This document shows, piece after piece, positions 8,741-16,606 of a stretch of DNA of 64,000 bases (the stretch's first letter is position 1; each line of letters begins with the position of its first letter). Location of the stretch: NCBI GenBank assembly GCA_963757945.1, contig CAVWTN010000001.1, positions 248,001-312,000 on the forward strand, in the 5' to 3' direction. Position numbers and translations under genes: made by a program. The notes beneath the pieces were generated by a model that searched no databases, was not told where the DNA came from, and saw only the letters and a list, made by a program, of their open reading frames with translations. This DNA is from CAVWTN01 sp963757945 (lineage in GTDB: Bacteria; Vulcanimicrobiota; Vulcanimicrobiia; Vulcanimicrobiales; Vulcanimicrobiaceae).

Positions 8741-9169
8741 CTAGAGGAAGGCGCGAGCGTAGCCTTCCGTCGCGATCCGAGAGCAGAGGGCCGACCATTC
8801 GCACCCGTGGCAGGCGCCGCGAATCGAACCCGCAGCGAAGCGCGTCCGCAACTGGGTGATGACGGCCGGCTCCAAGCCGGCTTCGCCCGGCCCCGCGAAG
8901 AGCGGACCCAGCTCCGGAATCTTCGCGAGCGCCGGGCCCGCAAGGGCATCGCGCCCCGCGATCGATTCGGTCCGGCAATGCGCCGCCGGGCCGCTTGCCT
9001 CGCACAAGGGCTCGCAGACGTCGTCGGGGCCGTCGACGAGTTCGATCGGCTCGCCGCCGCGTAGCCGATCGAGGATCTGCTCGAAATTCCGCACGAAGGC
9101 CGGCGAGTAGCCCTCACCGGCGAAGGTGAGCATGCACAGCAGATGGTGCGGCCTCAACCGAATCGCCAT
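8741..9169 (-). CDS. DUF1284 family cysteine-rich protein
   Basis: A 142-residue protein matching the DUF1284 pattern: IRLRPHHLLCMLTF at the N terminus, then GEGYSPAFVRNFEQI. Seven cysteines (12, 52, 56, 65, 120, 123, 129) and the paired His8-His9 are arranged as C-x3-C-x8-C and C-x2-C-x5-C, which suggests metal or iron-sulfur binding. The function of the family is not established as far as I know. It reads in the same direction as gcdH downstream, about 90 bases away, but the gap includes a possible gcdH promoter, so a shared transcript is uncertain. Confidence 0.75.
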   Translation of the reverse strand: MAIRLRPHHLLCMLTFAGEGYSPAFVRNFEQILDRLRGGEPIELVDGPDDVCEPLCEASGPAAHCRTESIAGRDALAGPALAKIPELGPLFAGPGEAGLEPAVITQLRTRFAAGSIRGACHGCEWSALCSRIATEGYARAFL

Positions 9170-9217
9170 CCGGGCCGCTTCGACGGGCGGCTCCCGGCTG
9201 CCCGGCGCCTCGACAAT

Positions 9218-9289
9218 CGGACATTTCTCCTTGGGAGAAACCGGACATTTCTACTTGGGTGGAAACCGGACATCTCTACTTGGGGCCGA
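9218..9289. repeat. three tandem copies of a 24-25 base repeat (CGGACATTTCTACTTGGG type)
   Basis: Imperfect direct copies start at 9218, 9242 and 9267. Each begins CGGACATTTCTNCTTGGG or a close variant, and the first two continue to GAAAC. They lie between the DUF1284 gene and the promoter of the r-protein operon. The motif resembles the multiple terminal repeats of some insertion sequences, but no transposase is present in the window. It may therefore be a relic end or a protein-binding site. Confidence 0.6.
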
Positions 9290-9305
9290 TAGCACGCCGA
9301 GCCGT

Positions 9306-9334
9306 TTGACATCGCACCCGGCGCCTGGTATTCT
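9306..9334 (+). promoter_or_regulatory. sigma-70-type promoter of the rplC operon
   Basis: Perfect -35 TTGACA at 9306-9311, a 17-base spacer, and -10 TATTCT at 9329-9334. It reads toward rplC, 122 bases downstream of the -10. It implies the operon begins at L3 with a leader of about 115 bases. Confidence 0.75.
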
Positions 9335-9353
9335 TTGCAGGTTGCGGTGCAGG

Positions 9354-9382
9354 GCCGTGAGCGTCTTTCGTGCGCTCACGGC
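9354..9382 (+). promoter_or_regulatory. leader hairpin upstream of rplC
   Basis: A perfect 10-bp stem (GCCGTGAGCG at 9354-9363 with CGCTCACGGC at 9373-9382) closes a 9-base loop in the 5' leader of the r-protein operon. Such leader structures often serve autoregulation by an r-protein (L4 in enterobacteria). That role here is inferred only from position. Confidence 0.5.
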
Positions 9383-9455
9383 GAAAGAAATATATCAACG
9401 CCAGGCTCCGTGGAATCAACGCCCGCGGATCCGACTCCTCAAGGGTGAGACGTCA

Positions 9456-10106
9456 ATGAAGAACATCATCGGCCGGAAGGTCGGGATGACAAGCGTGTTC
9501 ACCGCCGACGGGCGGTACGTTCCGGTTACGGTCATTCAGGCCGGGCCGTGCACCGTGCTGCAAAAAAAGACGGTGGAGAGCGACGGCTACGAGGCGGTCG
9601 CGATCGCCTTCGGCGACGTCAAGAAGTCGCGGCTCACGAAGGCCCACGCGGGCCGCTTCAAACTGAAGAGCCTCGAACCCAAGCGCTACATCCGTGAGTT
9701 CCGTCGCGGGATCGAAGGCGTCGACGTCGGTTCGACGGTCACCGTCGCCGGATTCGCCGAAGGCGATCGCGTCGATGTGGTCGGCGTGTCGAAGGGCCAC
9801 GGCTTCGCCGGCGGCATCAAGCGGCACAACTTCAGCGGCGGCGGCCAGACCCACGGCTCGATGATCCATCGTCAGCCCGCATCGAACGGCGACACGAACG
9901 CCGGGCGCGTGGTCAAGGGCAGCCGGCGGCCGGGTCATTACGGCGTCGATCGCACCACGCATCAGAATCTCGAAGTCGTGCGCGCCGACGCGGAGCGCAA
10001 CGTGCTGCTCGTTCGTGGGCCCGTCCCGGGCGCGAAGAACGGGATCGTCCTCGTTTCTGCGACCGTGAAGCCGGCGAAAGCCGTCGCCGCGGCCGGAGGG
10101 AAATAA
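9456..10106 (+). CDS. rplC: 50S ribosomal protein L3
   Basis: A 216-residue L3 beginning MKNIIGRKVGMTSVF, the universal L3 start. It contains the HNFSGGGQTHGSMIHR region and the GHYG motif near the peptidyl-transferase loop. The ATG at 9456 is preceded by AAGGG. The longer upstream frame from 9126 is not coding-like and covers the promoter. It is the first gene of the operon, because no rpsJ (S10) precedes it. Its TAA overlaps the rplD ATG (TAATG). Confidence 0.97.
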   Translation: MKNIIGRKVGMTSVFTADGRYVPVTVIQAGPCTVLQKKTVESDGYEAVAIAFGDVKKSRLTKAHAGRFKLKSLEPKRYIREFRRGIEGVDVGSTVTVAGFAEGDRVDVVGVSKGHGFAGGIKRHNFSGGGQTHGSMIHRQPASNGDTNAGRVVKGSRRPGHYGVDRTTHQNLEVVRADAERNVLLVRGPVPGAKNGIVLVSATVKPAKAVAAAGGK

Positions 10107-10771
10107 TGCCGAACGTCATCGATGTCACGGGCGGGACCGTGCGCCAGGAGGCCGTTCCCGCCGCGTTCGCGGGCGACGTCTCGGGCAAGCGCAACGTGAT
10201 GTTCCGCGCCGTCTTTCGCGAGCTCGCGAACCCGCGCGCCGGGACGCACTCGACGCTGCGCCGCGACGAAGTTTCCGGCGGCGGCCGCAAGCCCTGGAAG
10301 CAGAAGGGGACCGGCCGCGCCCGTCAGGGCTCGACCCGTTCGCCGCAATGGACGCACGGCGGCGTGGTCTTCGGGCCGAAGCCGCGCTCCTACGTCACCT
10401 CGCTCAATAAGAAGGAACGTCGCGCCGCGTTTCATGCCGCGCTCTCGGAGCGCTTCGGCGGCAACGCCGTGACGATCCTCGCGACCGAGAATCTCGAACT
10501 GAAGAAGACGCGCGATCTCGTCGCGCTGCTCTTCGGCTCGGCCAAAGCCGCGAAGGCAGCGCCCCGCGTCCTGGTCGTCTTCGCGGAAGCCGAACTGGAA
10601 ACGGTCGGCGAGCAACTGATCCGCGCCGGCAACAACATCCAGGCCGTGCGCGTGACGCACACCGGTGCGCTCGACGTCAAGGACGTCTTGGGCGCCGTTC
10701 ACATCGTTCTGACGAGCGCCGCGTTCGAGCAGATCTCGGCCGCCTTCGCCGACAAGAAAGCGAGCGCCTGA
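10106..10771 (+). CDS. rplD: 50S ribosomal protein L4
   Basis: A 221-residue L4 with the GGGRKPWKQKGTGRARQGS loop that extends into the exit tunnel and a normal globular domain. It overlaps rplC by one base (TAATG) and rplW by one base (TGATG), so translation is coupled. L4 is the known autoregulator of S10 operons in gamma-proteobacteria. The leader hairpin at 9354 could be its target, but that is not shown here. Confidence 0.97.
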   Translation: MPNVIDVTGGTVRQEAVPAAFAGDVSGKRNVMFRAVFRELANPRAGTHSTLRRDEVSGGGRKPWKQKGTGRARQGSTRSPQWTHGGVVFGPKPRSYVTSLNKKERRAAFHAALSERFGGNAVTILATENLELKKTRDLVALLFGSAKAAKAAPRVLVVFAEAELETVGEQLIRAGNNIQAVRVTHTGALDVKDVLGAVHIVLTSAAFEQISAAFADKKASA

Positions 10772-11079
10772 TGGAAGCCCGAGACGTCATCATCGCCCCG
10801 CTGATCACCGAAAAATCGATGGCGGGCACGCTCGTGCAGCAGTACGCCTTCGAGGTCGCTCGAGCGGCGACGAAGACGCAGATCCGCCACGCGGTCGAGG
10901 CGATCTTCAAGGTCAACGTCGTGAAGATCAACACCGTCAACGTTGGCGGCAAGCGTAAGAACTTCGCGCGCAAAGGCGCGAAGACGACCGGCAAGCAGCC
11001 GGATTGGAAAAAAGCCGTCGTCACTCTGAAGCCGGGCCAGAAGATCGAACTGGGCGGCGTCAACTACTTCGAGCAGTGA
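10771..11079 (+). CDS. rplW: 50S ribosomal protein L23
   Basis: A 102-residue L23 of normal length: RDVIIAPLITEKSM, then VNVGGKRKNFARKGAKTTG, the flexible loop that reaches the tunnel exit. It binds 23S domain III and is a docking site for trigger factor and SRP. Its start overlaps the rplD stop, and it ends four bases before rplB. Confidence 0.96.
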   Translation: MEARDVIIAPLITEKSMAGTLVQQYAFEVARAATKTQIRHAVEAIFKVNVVKINTVNVGGKRKNFARKGAKTTGKQPDWKKAVVTLKPGQKIELGGVNYFEQ

Positions 11080-11083
11080 TCGC

Positions 11084-11911
<828 letters not shown>

Positions 11912-11912
11912 G

Positions 11913-11930
11913 ATGAAGGTGCGCAGCTAA
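11913..11930 (+). other. 5-codon mini-ORF bridging rplB and rpsS
   Basis: ATG one base after the rplB stop, encoding MKVRS, with its TAA sharing the A of the rpsS ATG. It contains the AAGG that serves rpsS. It may be incidental, but it fits a pattern of bridging ORFs in this operon. Confidence 0.3.
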
Positions 11931-12205
11931 TGGGTCGTTCGCTAAAAAAGGGTCCGTTCGTCGCAGAACATCTGATCGCAAAAGTCGAGCGGATGAATTC
12001 GACGCGCGAGAAGCGCGTGATCAAGACGTGGAGCCGGGCCTCGACGATCATCCCGGCGATGGTCGGCCACACGATCTCGGTCCACAACGGGAAGGCGCAC
12101 ATCCCCGTCTTCGTCACGGAGAACATGGTCGGCCACAAGCTCGGCGAGTTCTCCCCGACGCGCAACTTCAAGGGGCATGGCGGCGATAAGGCGGCTGTAA
12201 AATGA
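11930..12205 (+). CDS. rpsS: 30S ribosomal protein S19
   Basis: A 91-residue S19 beginning MGRSLKKGPFVAEHL, with the standard TWSRASTIIPAMVGHTISVHNGK and HKLGEFSPTRNFKGH motifs. It forms the S13-S19 head complex. Its TGA overlaps the ATG of a 33-codon ORF that leads to rplV. Confidence 0.97.
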   Translation: MGRSLKKGPFVAEHLIAKVERMNSTREKRVIKTWSRASTIIPAMVGHTISVHNGKAHIPVFVTENMVGHKLGEFSPTRNFKGHGGDKAAVK

Positions 12206-12303
12206 TGACTGTTAAGACTTCCGTGGCCTACAGCCCGGTTATCACGAAGGCGCGCGGGAGCGCGCTCCCGTCCCGCTGCGGCCTGAAAGGACGCAGCTCA
12301 TGA
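12202..12303 (+). CDS. candidate 33-residue bridging ORF between rpsS and rplV
   Basis: An uninterrupted 33-codon frame starts at an ATGATG that overlaps the rpsS stop (ATGA). It ends at a TGA that overlaps the rplV ATG (also ATGA), so it fills the 94-base gap exactly. The product would be small and basic (begins MMTVKTSVAYSP, ends GLKGRSS, with one Cys). The upstream ribosome-binding site is weak (AAGG). No family is recognised. It may be a translated linker that keeps ribosomes moving from rpsS to rplV, or a chance ORF. A GC-rich inverted repeat (CGGGAGCGCGCTCCCG) lies inside. Confidence 0.35.
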   Translation: MMTVKTSVAYSPVITKARGSALPSRCGLKGRSS

Positions 12304-12815
12304 GCGATGCAGTGAGCGCTACTGAGCGCACAGAGGCGTTTGCTCACCTAAAATTCGCGCGCGTCGGGCCGCGGAAGCTGCGTCGCGTTGCCGATGCGAT
12401 TCGCGGCAAGACCGTGCGCGAAGCGCTGGTCCTTTTGCAGTTCAGCGGCGTGTTCGCATCGGAGCCGATCGAACGGCTCCTGCGCAGCGCCGTGGCGAAC
12501 GCCGAGAACAACCACAACATGGTCGGCGACGGCCTCTACATCACGAAGATCACGGTCGACGGCGGTCCCGGCGGCGGGTTCACGAAGCGCCTCGATCCCC
12601 GCGCGCAAGGCCGCGCCGCGTTCAAGCGCAAGCGGATGTCGCACGTGACGATCGGCGTCGGTCCCAAGGCTCCCAAGCATCAGCCCAAGCGCCGGGCCGG
12701 TGCCTCGATCGAGCTTTCGACCAAGGAATCGCGCGCACGTGCGGCCGCCAAGGCCTCGGCCCCGGCCAAGCGCACGCGCAAACCGAAAGCCGCTGCAGCA
12801 GGAGCGAGCAAGTAA
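12300..12815 (+). CDS. rplV: 50S ribosomal protein L22 with C-terminal extension
   Basis: A 171-residue protein. Residues about 15-125 are a normal L22 (FARVGPRKLRRVADAIRGK, then the tunnel-lining loop around GPGGGFTKRLDPRAQGRA). The last 45 residues are an Ala/Lys/Arg-rich tail that the roughly 110-residue standard protein lacks. The ATG at 12300 has an AAAGGA site 8 bases upstream. Its stop directly precedes the rpsC ATG. Confidence 0.95.
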   Translation: MSDAVSATERTEAFAHLKFARVGPRKLRRVADAIRGKTVREALVLLQFSGVFASEPIERLLRSAVANAENNHNMVGDGLYITKITVDGGPGGGFTKRLDPRAQGRAAFKRKRMSHVTIGVGPKAPKHQPKRRAGASIELSTKESRARAAAKASAPAKRTRKPKAAAAGASK

Positions 12816-13793
12816 ATGGGACAGAAAATCCATCCGGTCGGACTGCGGCTCGGCATCACGCGCACCTGGGACAGCCGCTGGTTCGAGAAAAAGAACTACC
12901 GCGCTTGGCTGCATGAAGATGCCGCCGTGCGCAAGTATTTCTTGCGCCTCACGCGTCCGGCTGCGATCAGTAAGATCGAGATCGAACGTCGCGCGAACCA
13001 AGCGCGGGTCATCGTGCACACGGGCAAGCCGGGTATCATCATCGGCAAGCGCGGCGTCGGCATCGAAGACATCCGCCGCGGGCTCGAGCACCTCACGAAG
13101 AAGTCCGTTCAGGTCAACGTCGTCGAGATCAAGCACCCCGAACTCGACGCGCGCCTGGTCGGCCAGAACATCGTCGACCAGCTCGAGAAGCGCATCGCGT
13201 TCCGGCGGGCGATGAAGCAGGCGATCATGCGCACGATGAAGGCCGGCGCGCGCGGCGTGAAGGTCCAAGTCTCCGGCCGCCTTGGCGGCGCCGAGATCGC
13301 GCGCACCGAGCACAATCACGACGGCAAGGTTCCGCTGCACACGCTGCGCGCCGATATCGATTACGCGCACGTCGAGGCGTTCACCACGTTCGGCCGCATC
13401 GGCGTGAAGGTCTGGATTTACAAGGGCGAGGTTCTGCCCGATGCACCGCGCGGCGGCGACCAGCAGCGTCAGGTCGAGCGCCCCGTGGGCGAACGCGCGA
13501 CCTTCCGGGATCGCCGTGGCGATCGCGGCCGGGCGCGCGGACGCGGTCCGGCAGCGCCCCCGGCAGAAGGCGAGACCGCGGGAACGCCCGCGCTCGAGGC
13601 CGGAGCTACGGCACCGGCCGAGGACGCCGCGGCACCCGTGAACGCTGCCGCGCCGAGCACGGAGCTCGTGGCGGACGTGCATAGCACCGAACTCGTCGCG
13701 CAAGCGCCCGAGGCGGAGCCGGCGGCGCAAGCGCCGGGCACGCCGGCCGCCCCTGATGCGCCGAGCAGCGAAACGACGGGAGCGAGCGACTAA
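12816..13793 (+). CDS. rpsC: 30S ribosomal protein S3 with long acidic C-terminal tail
   Basis: A 325-residue S3, about 100 residues longer than usual. It starts MGQKIHPVGLRLGI. A KH domain holds GKPGIIIGKRGVGIEDIRRG near residues 68-85, and the S3 C-terminal domain runs to KGEVLPD near 208. Beyond this is an Arg-rich stretch and then a low-complexity tail of Ala, Pro, Glu and Thr. The tail stays in frame to a TAATG overlap with rplP, so it is not a missed stop. It contains a near-direct repeat (TELVADVHS and TELVAQAPE). Confidence 0.95.
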   Translation: MGQKIHPVGLRLGITRTWDSRWFEKKNYRAWLHEDAAVRKYFLRLTRPAAISKIEIERRANQARVIVHTGKPGIIIGKRGVGIEDIRRGLEHLTKKSVQVNVVEIKHPELDARLVGQNIVDQLEKRIAFRRAMKQAIMRTMKAGARGVKVQVSGRLGGAEIARTEHNHDGKVPLHTLRADIDYAHVEAFTTFGRIGVKVWIYKGEVLPDAPRGGDQQRQVERPVGERATFRDRRGDRGRARGRGPAAPPAEGETAGTPALEAGATAPAEDAAAPVNAAAPSTELVADVHSTELVAQAPEAEPAAQAPGTPAAPDAPSSETTGASD

Positions 13794-14212
13794 TGCTGAC
13801 GCCGAAACGAGTCAAGTGGCGCCGCGTGCACCGCGGCCGGATGAAGGGACGCGCTCTCGTCGGCAACACGCTGACGTTCGGAGAGTACGGCCTGCAGGCG
13901 CTCGAGCCGTGCTGGATGACCAGCCGGCAGATCGAGGCTGCCCGTATCGCGATGACGCGCCACATCAAGCGCGGCGGCAAGGTCTGGATCAAGATCTTTC
14001 CGGACAAGCCCGTCACGAAGAAGCCTGCCGAAGTTCGCATGGGCGCCGGTAAGGGCAGCCCGGAGTTCTACGTCGCGGTCATCAAGCCGGGCCGGGTGCT
14101 CTTCGAGCTGGCCGGCGTCGGTGAGGACGTCGCGCGCGAAGCGCTGCGGCTCGCTTCCGCAAAGTTGCCGATCGGTACGAAGTTCATCTCCCGCGCGGAG
14201 GTTGAGGCGTGA
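13793..14212 (+). CDS. rplP: 50S ribosomal protein L16
   Basis: A 139-residue L16 of normal length starting MLTPKRVKWRRVHRGRMKG, with the KPGRVLFELAGV segment. It binds at the A-site tRNA corridor of the large subunit. It is coupled to rpsC by TAATG and to rpmC by GTGA. Confidence 0.97.
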   Translation: MLTPKRVKWRRVHRGRMKGRALVGNTLTFGEYGLQALEPCWMTSRQIEAARIAMTRHIKRGGKVWIKIFPDKPVTKKPAEVRMGAGKGSPEFYVAVIKPGRVLFELAGVGEDVAREALRLASAKLPIGTKFISRAEVEA

Positions 14213-14430
14213 AACCAGACGAGTTGACGGCGCTGCGCGCGCTCTCGATGGGAGAGCTCCAGCAGAAGGCCCGCGATACCAAGGAAGAGCTCTTCAACCT
14301 GCGCTTTGCGCTGCGGACGGGGCATCTCTCGGATTTCAGTAAAGTGCGCGCGACGCGTCGCACGTACGCGCAAATTCAGACCGCGATCAGCGAGAAGCGG
14401 ATCGCCGAGGCGAAACATGGAGCAGCGTAA
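14209..14430 (+). CDS. rpmC: 50S ribosomal protein L29
   Basis: A 73-residue L29 (ELTALRALSMGELQQKARDTKEELFNLRFALRTGHL) that starts at a GTG overlapping the rplP stop. Helical hairpin, normal length. It overlaps rpsQ by 14 bases. Confidence 0.95.
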   Translation: MKPDELTALRALSMGELQQKARDTKEELFNLRFALRTGHLSDFSKVRATRRTYAQIQTAISEKRIAEAKHGAA

Positions 14431-14674
14431 CCACCGCCGCGTCAAACAGGGGCGCGTCAAATCGAACAAGATGGACAAGACGATCGTCGTCGAGACCGAG
14501 ACGCGCGTGCCGCATCCGGTCTACGCGAAGATCGTCCGCAAATCCGTCCGTTTCAAGGCACACGACGAGCAGAACGAATGCGGCATCGGCGACCTGGTTC
14601 GCATCATGGAGTGCCGCCCGCTTTCGCGCGACAAGCGCTGGCGCTTGGTCGAAATCGTGGAGAAGGCGAAGTAA
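14417..14674 (+). CDS. rpsQ: 30S ribosomal protein S17
   Basis: An 85-residue S17 starting MEQRNHRRVKQGRVKSNKMDKT and containing CRPLSRDKRWRLVEI. The ATG at 14417 lies inside the end of rpmC, and the longer frame upstream is only the shadow of L29. Primary 16S-binding protein. Confidence 0.95.
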   Translation: MEQRNHRRVKQGRVKSNKMDKTIVVETETRVPHPVYAKIVRKSVRFKAHDEQNECGIGDLVRIMECRPLSRDKRWRLVEIVEKAK

Positions 14675-14680
14675 AGAGCG

Positions 14681-15058
14681 ATGATTCAGCAAGAGACGCG
14701 ACTCAAAGTCGCCGACAACTCGGGAGCCCGAGAGCTCCTCTGCATTCACGTGCAGGGCGGGAGCCGGCATCCCTATGCCTTCGTCGGCGACATCATCGTC
14801 GGGACCGTCAAGAGCGCGATTCCGGGCGCCGCGGTGAAGAAGGGGCAAGTCGTCAAGGCCGTGGTCGTGCGCTGCAAGCAGCCGCTCAAGCGCCCCGACG
14901 GTTCCTCGATCCGCTTCGACGAGAACGCCTGCGTCATCATCAAGGGCGACAAGGACAACCTCGACCCGCGCGGGACGCGCGTCTTCGGGCCCGTGTGCCG
15001 CGAGCTTCGCGACCGCGGTTTCCTGAAGATCGCCTCGCTTGCGCCGGAGGTGCTCTAA
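14681..15058 (+). CDS. rplN: 50S ribosomal protein L14
   Basis: A 125-residue L14 starting MIQQETRLKVADNSGARELLCI, with the conserved GTRVFGPVCRELRDRGFLKI near the C terminus. Normal length. It sits at the subunit interface. It ends one base before the rplX start. Confidence 0.97.
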   Translation: MIQQETRLKVADNSGARELLCIHVQGGSRHPYAFVGDIIVGTVKSAIPGAAVKKGQVVKAVVVRCKQPLKRPDGSSIRFDENACVIIKGDKDNLDPRGTRVFGPVCRELRDRGFLKIASLAPEVL

Positions 15059-15059
15059 C

Positions 15060-15395
15060 ATGGCGCGCATCGTCAAGGGCGATACCGTCGTGATCCGCCG
15101 CGGCAAGGAAAAAGGCAAGCGCGGCACCGTCAAGGCCGTCTTTCCGAAGGCCGACAAAGCGACGGTCGAAGGCCTCAACGTCGTCAAGCGTCACACCAAG
15201 CAAGGCATGGGCGGCGCCAAGGCGGCCGGCATCTTCGAAAAAGAAGCGCCGCTGCCGCTGAGCGCGCTGATGCTCGTGGATCCGAAGACGAACCTGCCGA
15301 CCCGCGTGCGGCGCGTCCGCAAGGCCGACGGCACGACGGTTCGCGTCGCGGTGCGCTCCGGCGAGGAAATCGTCGGGTCAGGGAAGGGCCGATAG
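15060..15395 (+). CDS. rplX: 50S ribosomal protein L24
   Basis: A 111-residue L24 with the KOW motif (VKGDTVVIRRGKEKGKRGTV) at the N terminus and GGIFEKEAPLPLSAL-type central sequence. The ATG at 15060 gives the canonical MARIVKGD start. It directly abuts rplE. Confidence 0.96.
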   Translation: MARIVKGDTVVIRRGKEKGKRGTVKAVFPKADKATVEGLNVVKRHTKQGMGGAKAAGIFEKEAPLPLSALMLVDPKTNLPTRVRRVRKADGTTVRVAVRSGEEIVGSGKGR

Positions 15396-15953
15396 ATGCC
15401 GACACCGAGACTGCGCGAGAAGTATCAAGGCCCCGTGCGCCAGGCCCTGGTCGAGAAGTTCGGCTACAAGAACGTTCACGAGATTCCCAAGCTCGAGAAG
15501 GTCGTCATCAACATGTCCGTCGGCGACGCGATCCAGAACTCGAAAGTTCTGGATACGGCCGTCAAGGAGATCGAGGCGATCAGCGGCCAGAAAGCCGTGA
15601 TCACGAAAGCCAAGAAGTCGATCGCCGCGTTCAAGCTCCGCGAGGGCATGAACATCGGCGCGAAGGTCACGCTCCGCGGCGAACGGATGTACGTCTTCCT
15701 CGACAAGCTGTTCAACATCGTGCTGCCGCGCATTCGCGACTTCCGCGGCTTGCCGCGCAAGTCGTTCGACGGCCGCGGCAATTACAATATGGGCCTGCGC
15801 GAGCAGATCGTCTTTCCCGAGATCAATTTCGACAAGGTCGACAAGATGCGCGGGATGGACATCGTGATCGTGACGACCGCCAAGAATGACGAAGAAGCGA
15901 CGGAGTTCCTCACGCAGATGGGCCTCCCGCTCCAAAAGGAAACGGGCCGATGA
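15396..15953 (+). CDS. rplE: 50S ribosomal protein L5
   Basis: A 185-residue L5 (LEKVVINMSVGDA, AKKSIAAFKLREGMNIGAKVTLRG, FRGLPRKSFDGRGNYNMG). It binds 5S rRNA and contacts the P-site tRNA. Its TGA overlaps the ATG of an 11-codon ORF that runs to rpsN. Confidence 0.97.
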   Translation: MPTPRLREKYQGPVRQALVEKFGYKNVHEIPKLEKVVINMSVGDAIQNSKVLDTAVKEIEAISGQKAVITKAKKSIAAFKLREGMNIGAKVTLRGERMYVFLDKLFNIVLPRIRDFRGLPRKSFDGRGNYNMGLREQIVFPEINFDKVDKMRGMDIVIVTTAKNDEEATEFLTQMGLPLQKETGR

Positions 15954-15985
15954 CTAACACGTCCGCAGCGAAGGGTCGCAAATAA
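15950..15985 (+). other. 11-codon mini-ORF bridging rplE and rpsN
   Basis: ATG overlaps the rplE stop (ATGA). It encodes MTNTSAAKGRK and stops one base before the rpsN ATG. It carries the AAGGG that precedes rpsN. Confidence 0.3.
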
Positions 15986-15986
15986 C

Positions 15987-16172
15987 ATGGCGAAGACCTC
16001 CTCGATTGAGAAGTCCAAGCGCACGCCGAAGTTCTCGGTGCGGCAGCATAATCGTTGCCTCGCCTGCGGCCGGCCGCGCGGCTACTACCGGAAGTTCGGC
16101 CTGTGCCGGATCTGCTTCCGGGAGAATGCGCATCGCGGCTTCATCCCCGGCATCACGAAAGCGTCGTGGTGA
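15987..16172 (+). CDS. rpsN: 30S ribosomal protein S14, zinc-binding (Z) type
   Basis: A 61-residue short S14 with two CxxC pairs (Cys24/27 and Cys40/43) that bind zinc, and the FRENAHRGFIPGITKASW ending. This is the zinc-dependent form usual in Gram-positives and many deep lineages. It lies in the classic place between rplE and rpsH. Confidence 0.96.
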   Translation: MAKTSSIEKSKRTPKFSVRQHNRCLACGRPRGYYRKFGLCRICFRENAHRGFIPGITKASW

Positions 16173-16176
16173 AGTA

Positions 16177-16578
16177 ATGGGCGTCATCACCGATCCGATC
16201 GCCGACTTCCTCACGCGGATTCGCAATGCGAACAGCGCGCACCATGAGACCGTCGACATCCCCGCCTCGAAGATGAAAAAGGCCGTAGCCGAGATCCTGC
16301 GGGAAGAAGGCTTCATCCGCAGCTTCGAGCTGGTCGCCGAAGGTCCGCAAGGCACGTTGCGCGTCACGCTCAAGTACGGCCCCGAAAAAGAGAAGGTCAT
16401 CACGGGTCTGCGCCGCATCAGCCGGCCGGGTCTGCGCGTCTACACCTCCCGCACGGAGATCCCGCGCGTGCTCGGCGGCCTGGGCCTGGTCATCATGTCG
16501 ACGCCCAAGGGCATCATGTCCGGCAAGCGCGCCAAGCGCGAGGGCTGCGGCGGTGAGGTGCTGGCGTATGTCTGGTAA
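16177..16578 (+). CDS. rpsH: 30S ribosomal protein S8
   Basis: A 133-residue S8 starting MGVITDPIADFLTRIRNAN and ending with the conserved GGEVLAYVW (the 16S-binding loop carries STPKGIMSGK). The ATG at 16177 is four bases after the rpsN stop. The upstream frame is a shadow of S14. S8 is the classical repressor of the spc operon in E. coli. Confidence 0.96.
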   Translation: MGVITDPIADFLTRIRNANSAHHETVDIPASKMKKAVAEILREEGFIRSFELVAEGPQGTLRVTLKYGPEKEKVITGLRRISRPGLRVYTSRTEIPRVLGGLGLVIMSTPKGIMSGKRAKREGCGGEVLAYVW

Positions 16579-16606
16579 GCACGTTTCGAAGGGACCTCGC
16601 TGCTAA
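16568..16606 (+). other. 12-codon mini-ORF bridging rpsH and rplF
   Basis: ATG lies 11 bases inside the end of rpsH. It encodes MSGKHVSKGPRC, and its TAA shares the A of the rplF ATG (TAATG). It includes the AAGGGA used by rplF. Confidence 0.3.

Noticed and set aside
8808..8850. A tRNA-like T-arm (GGTTCGATTC on the minus strand)
   Set aside because: No matching five-base T-stem, anticodon arm or acceptor stem can be built around it, and it encodes conserved DUF1284 residues.
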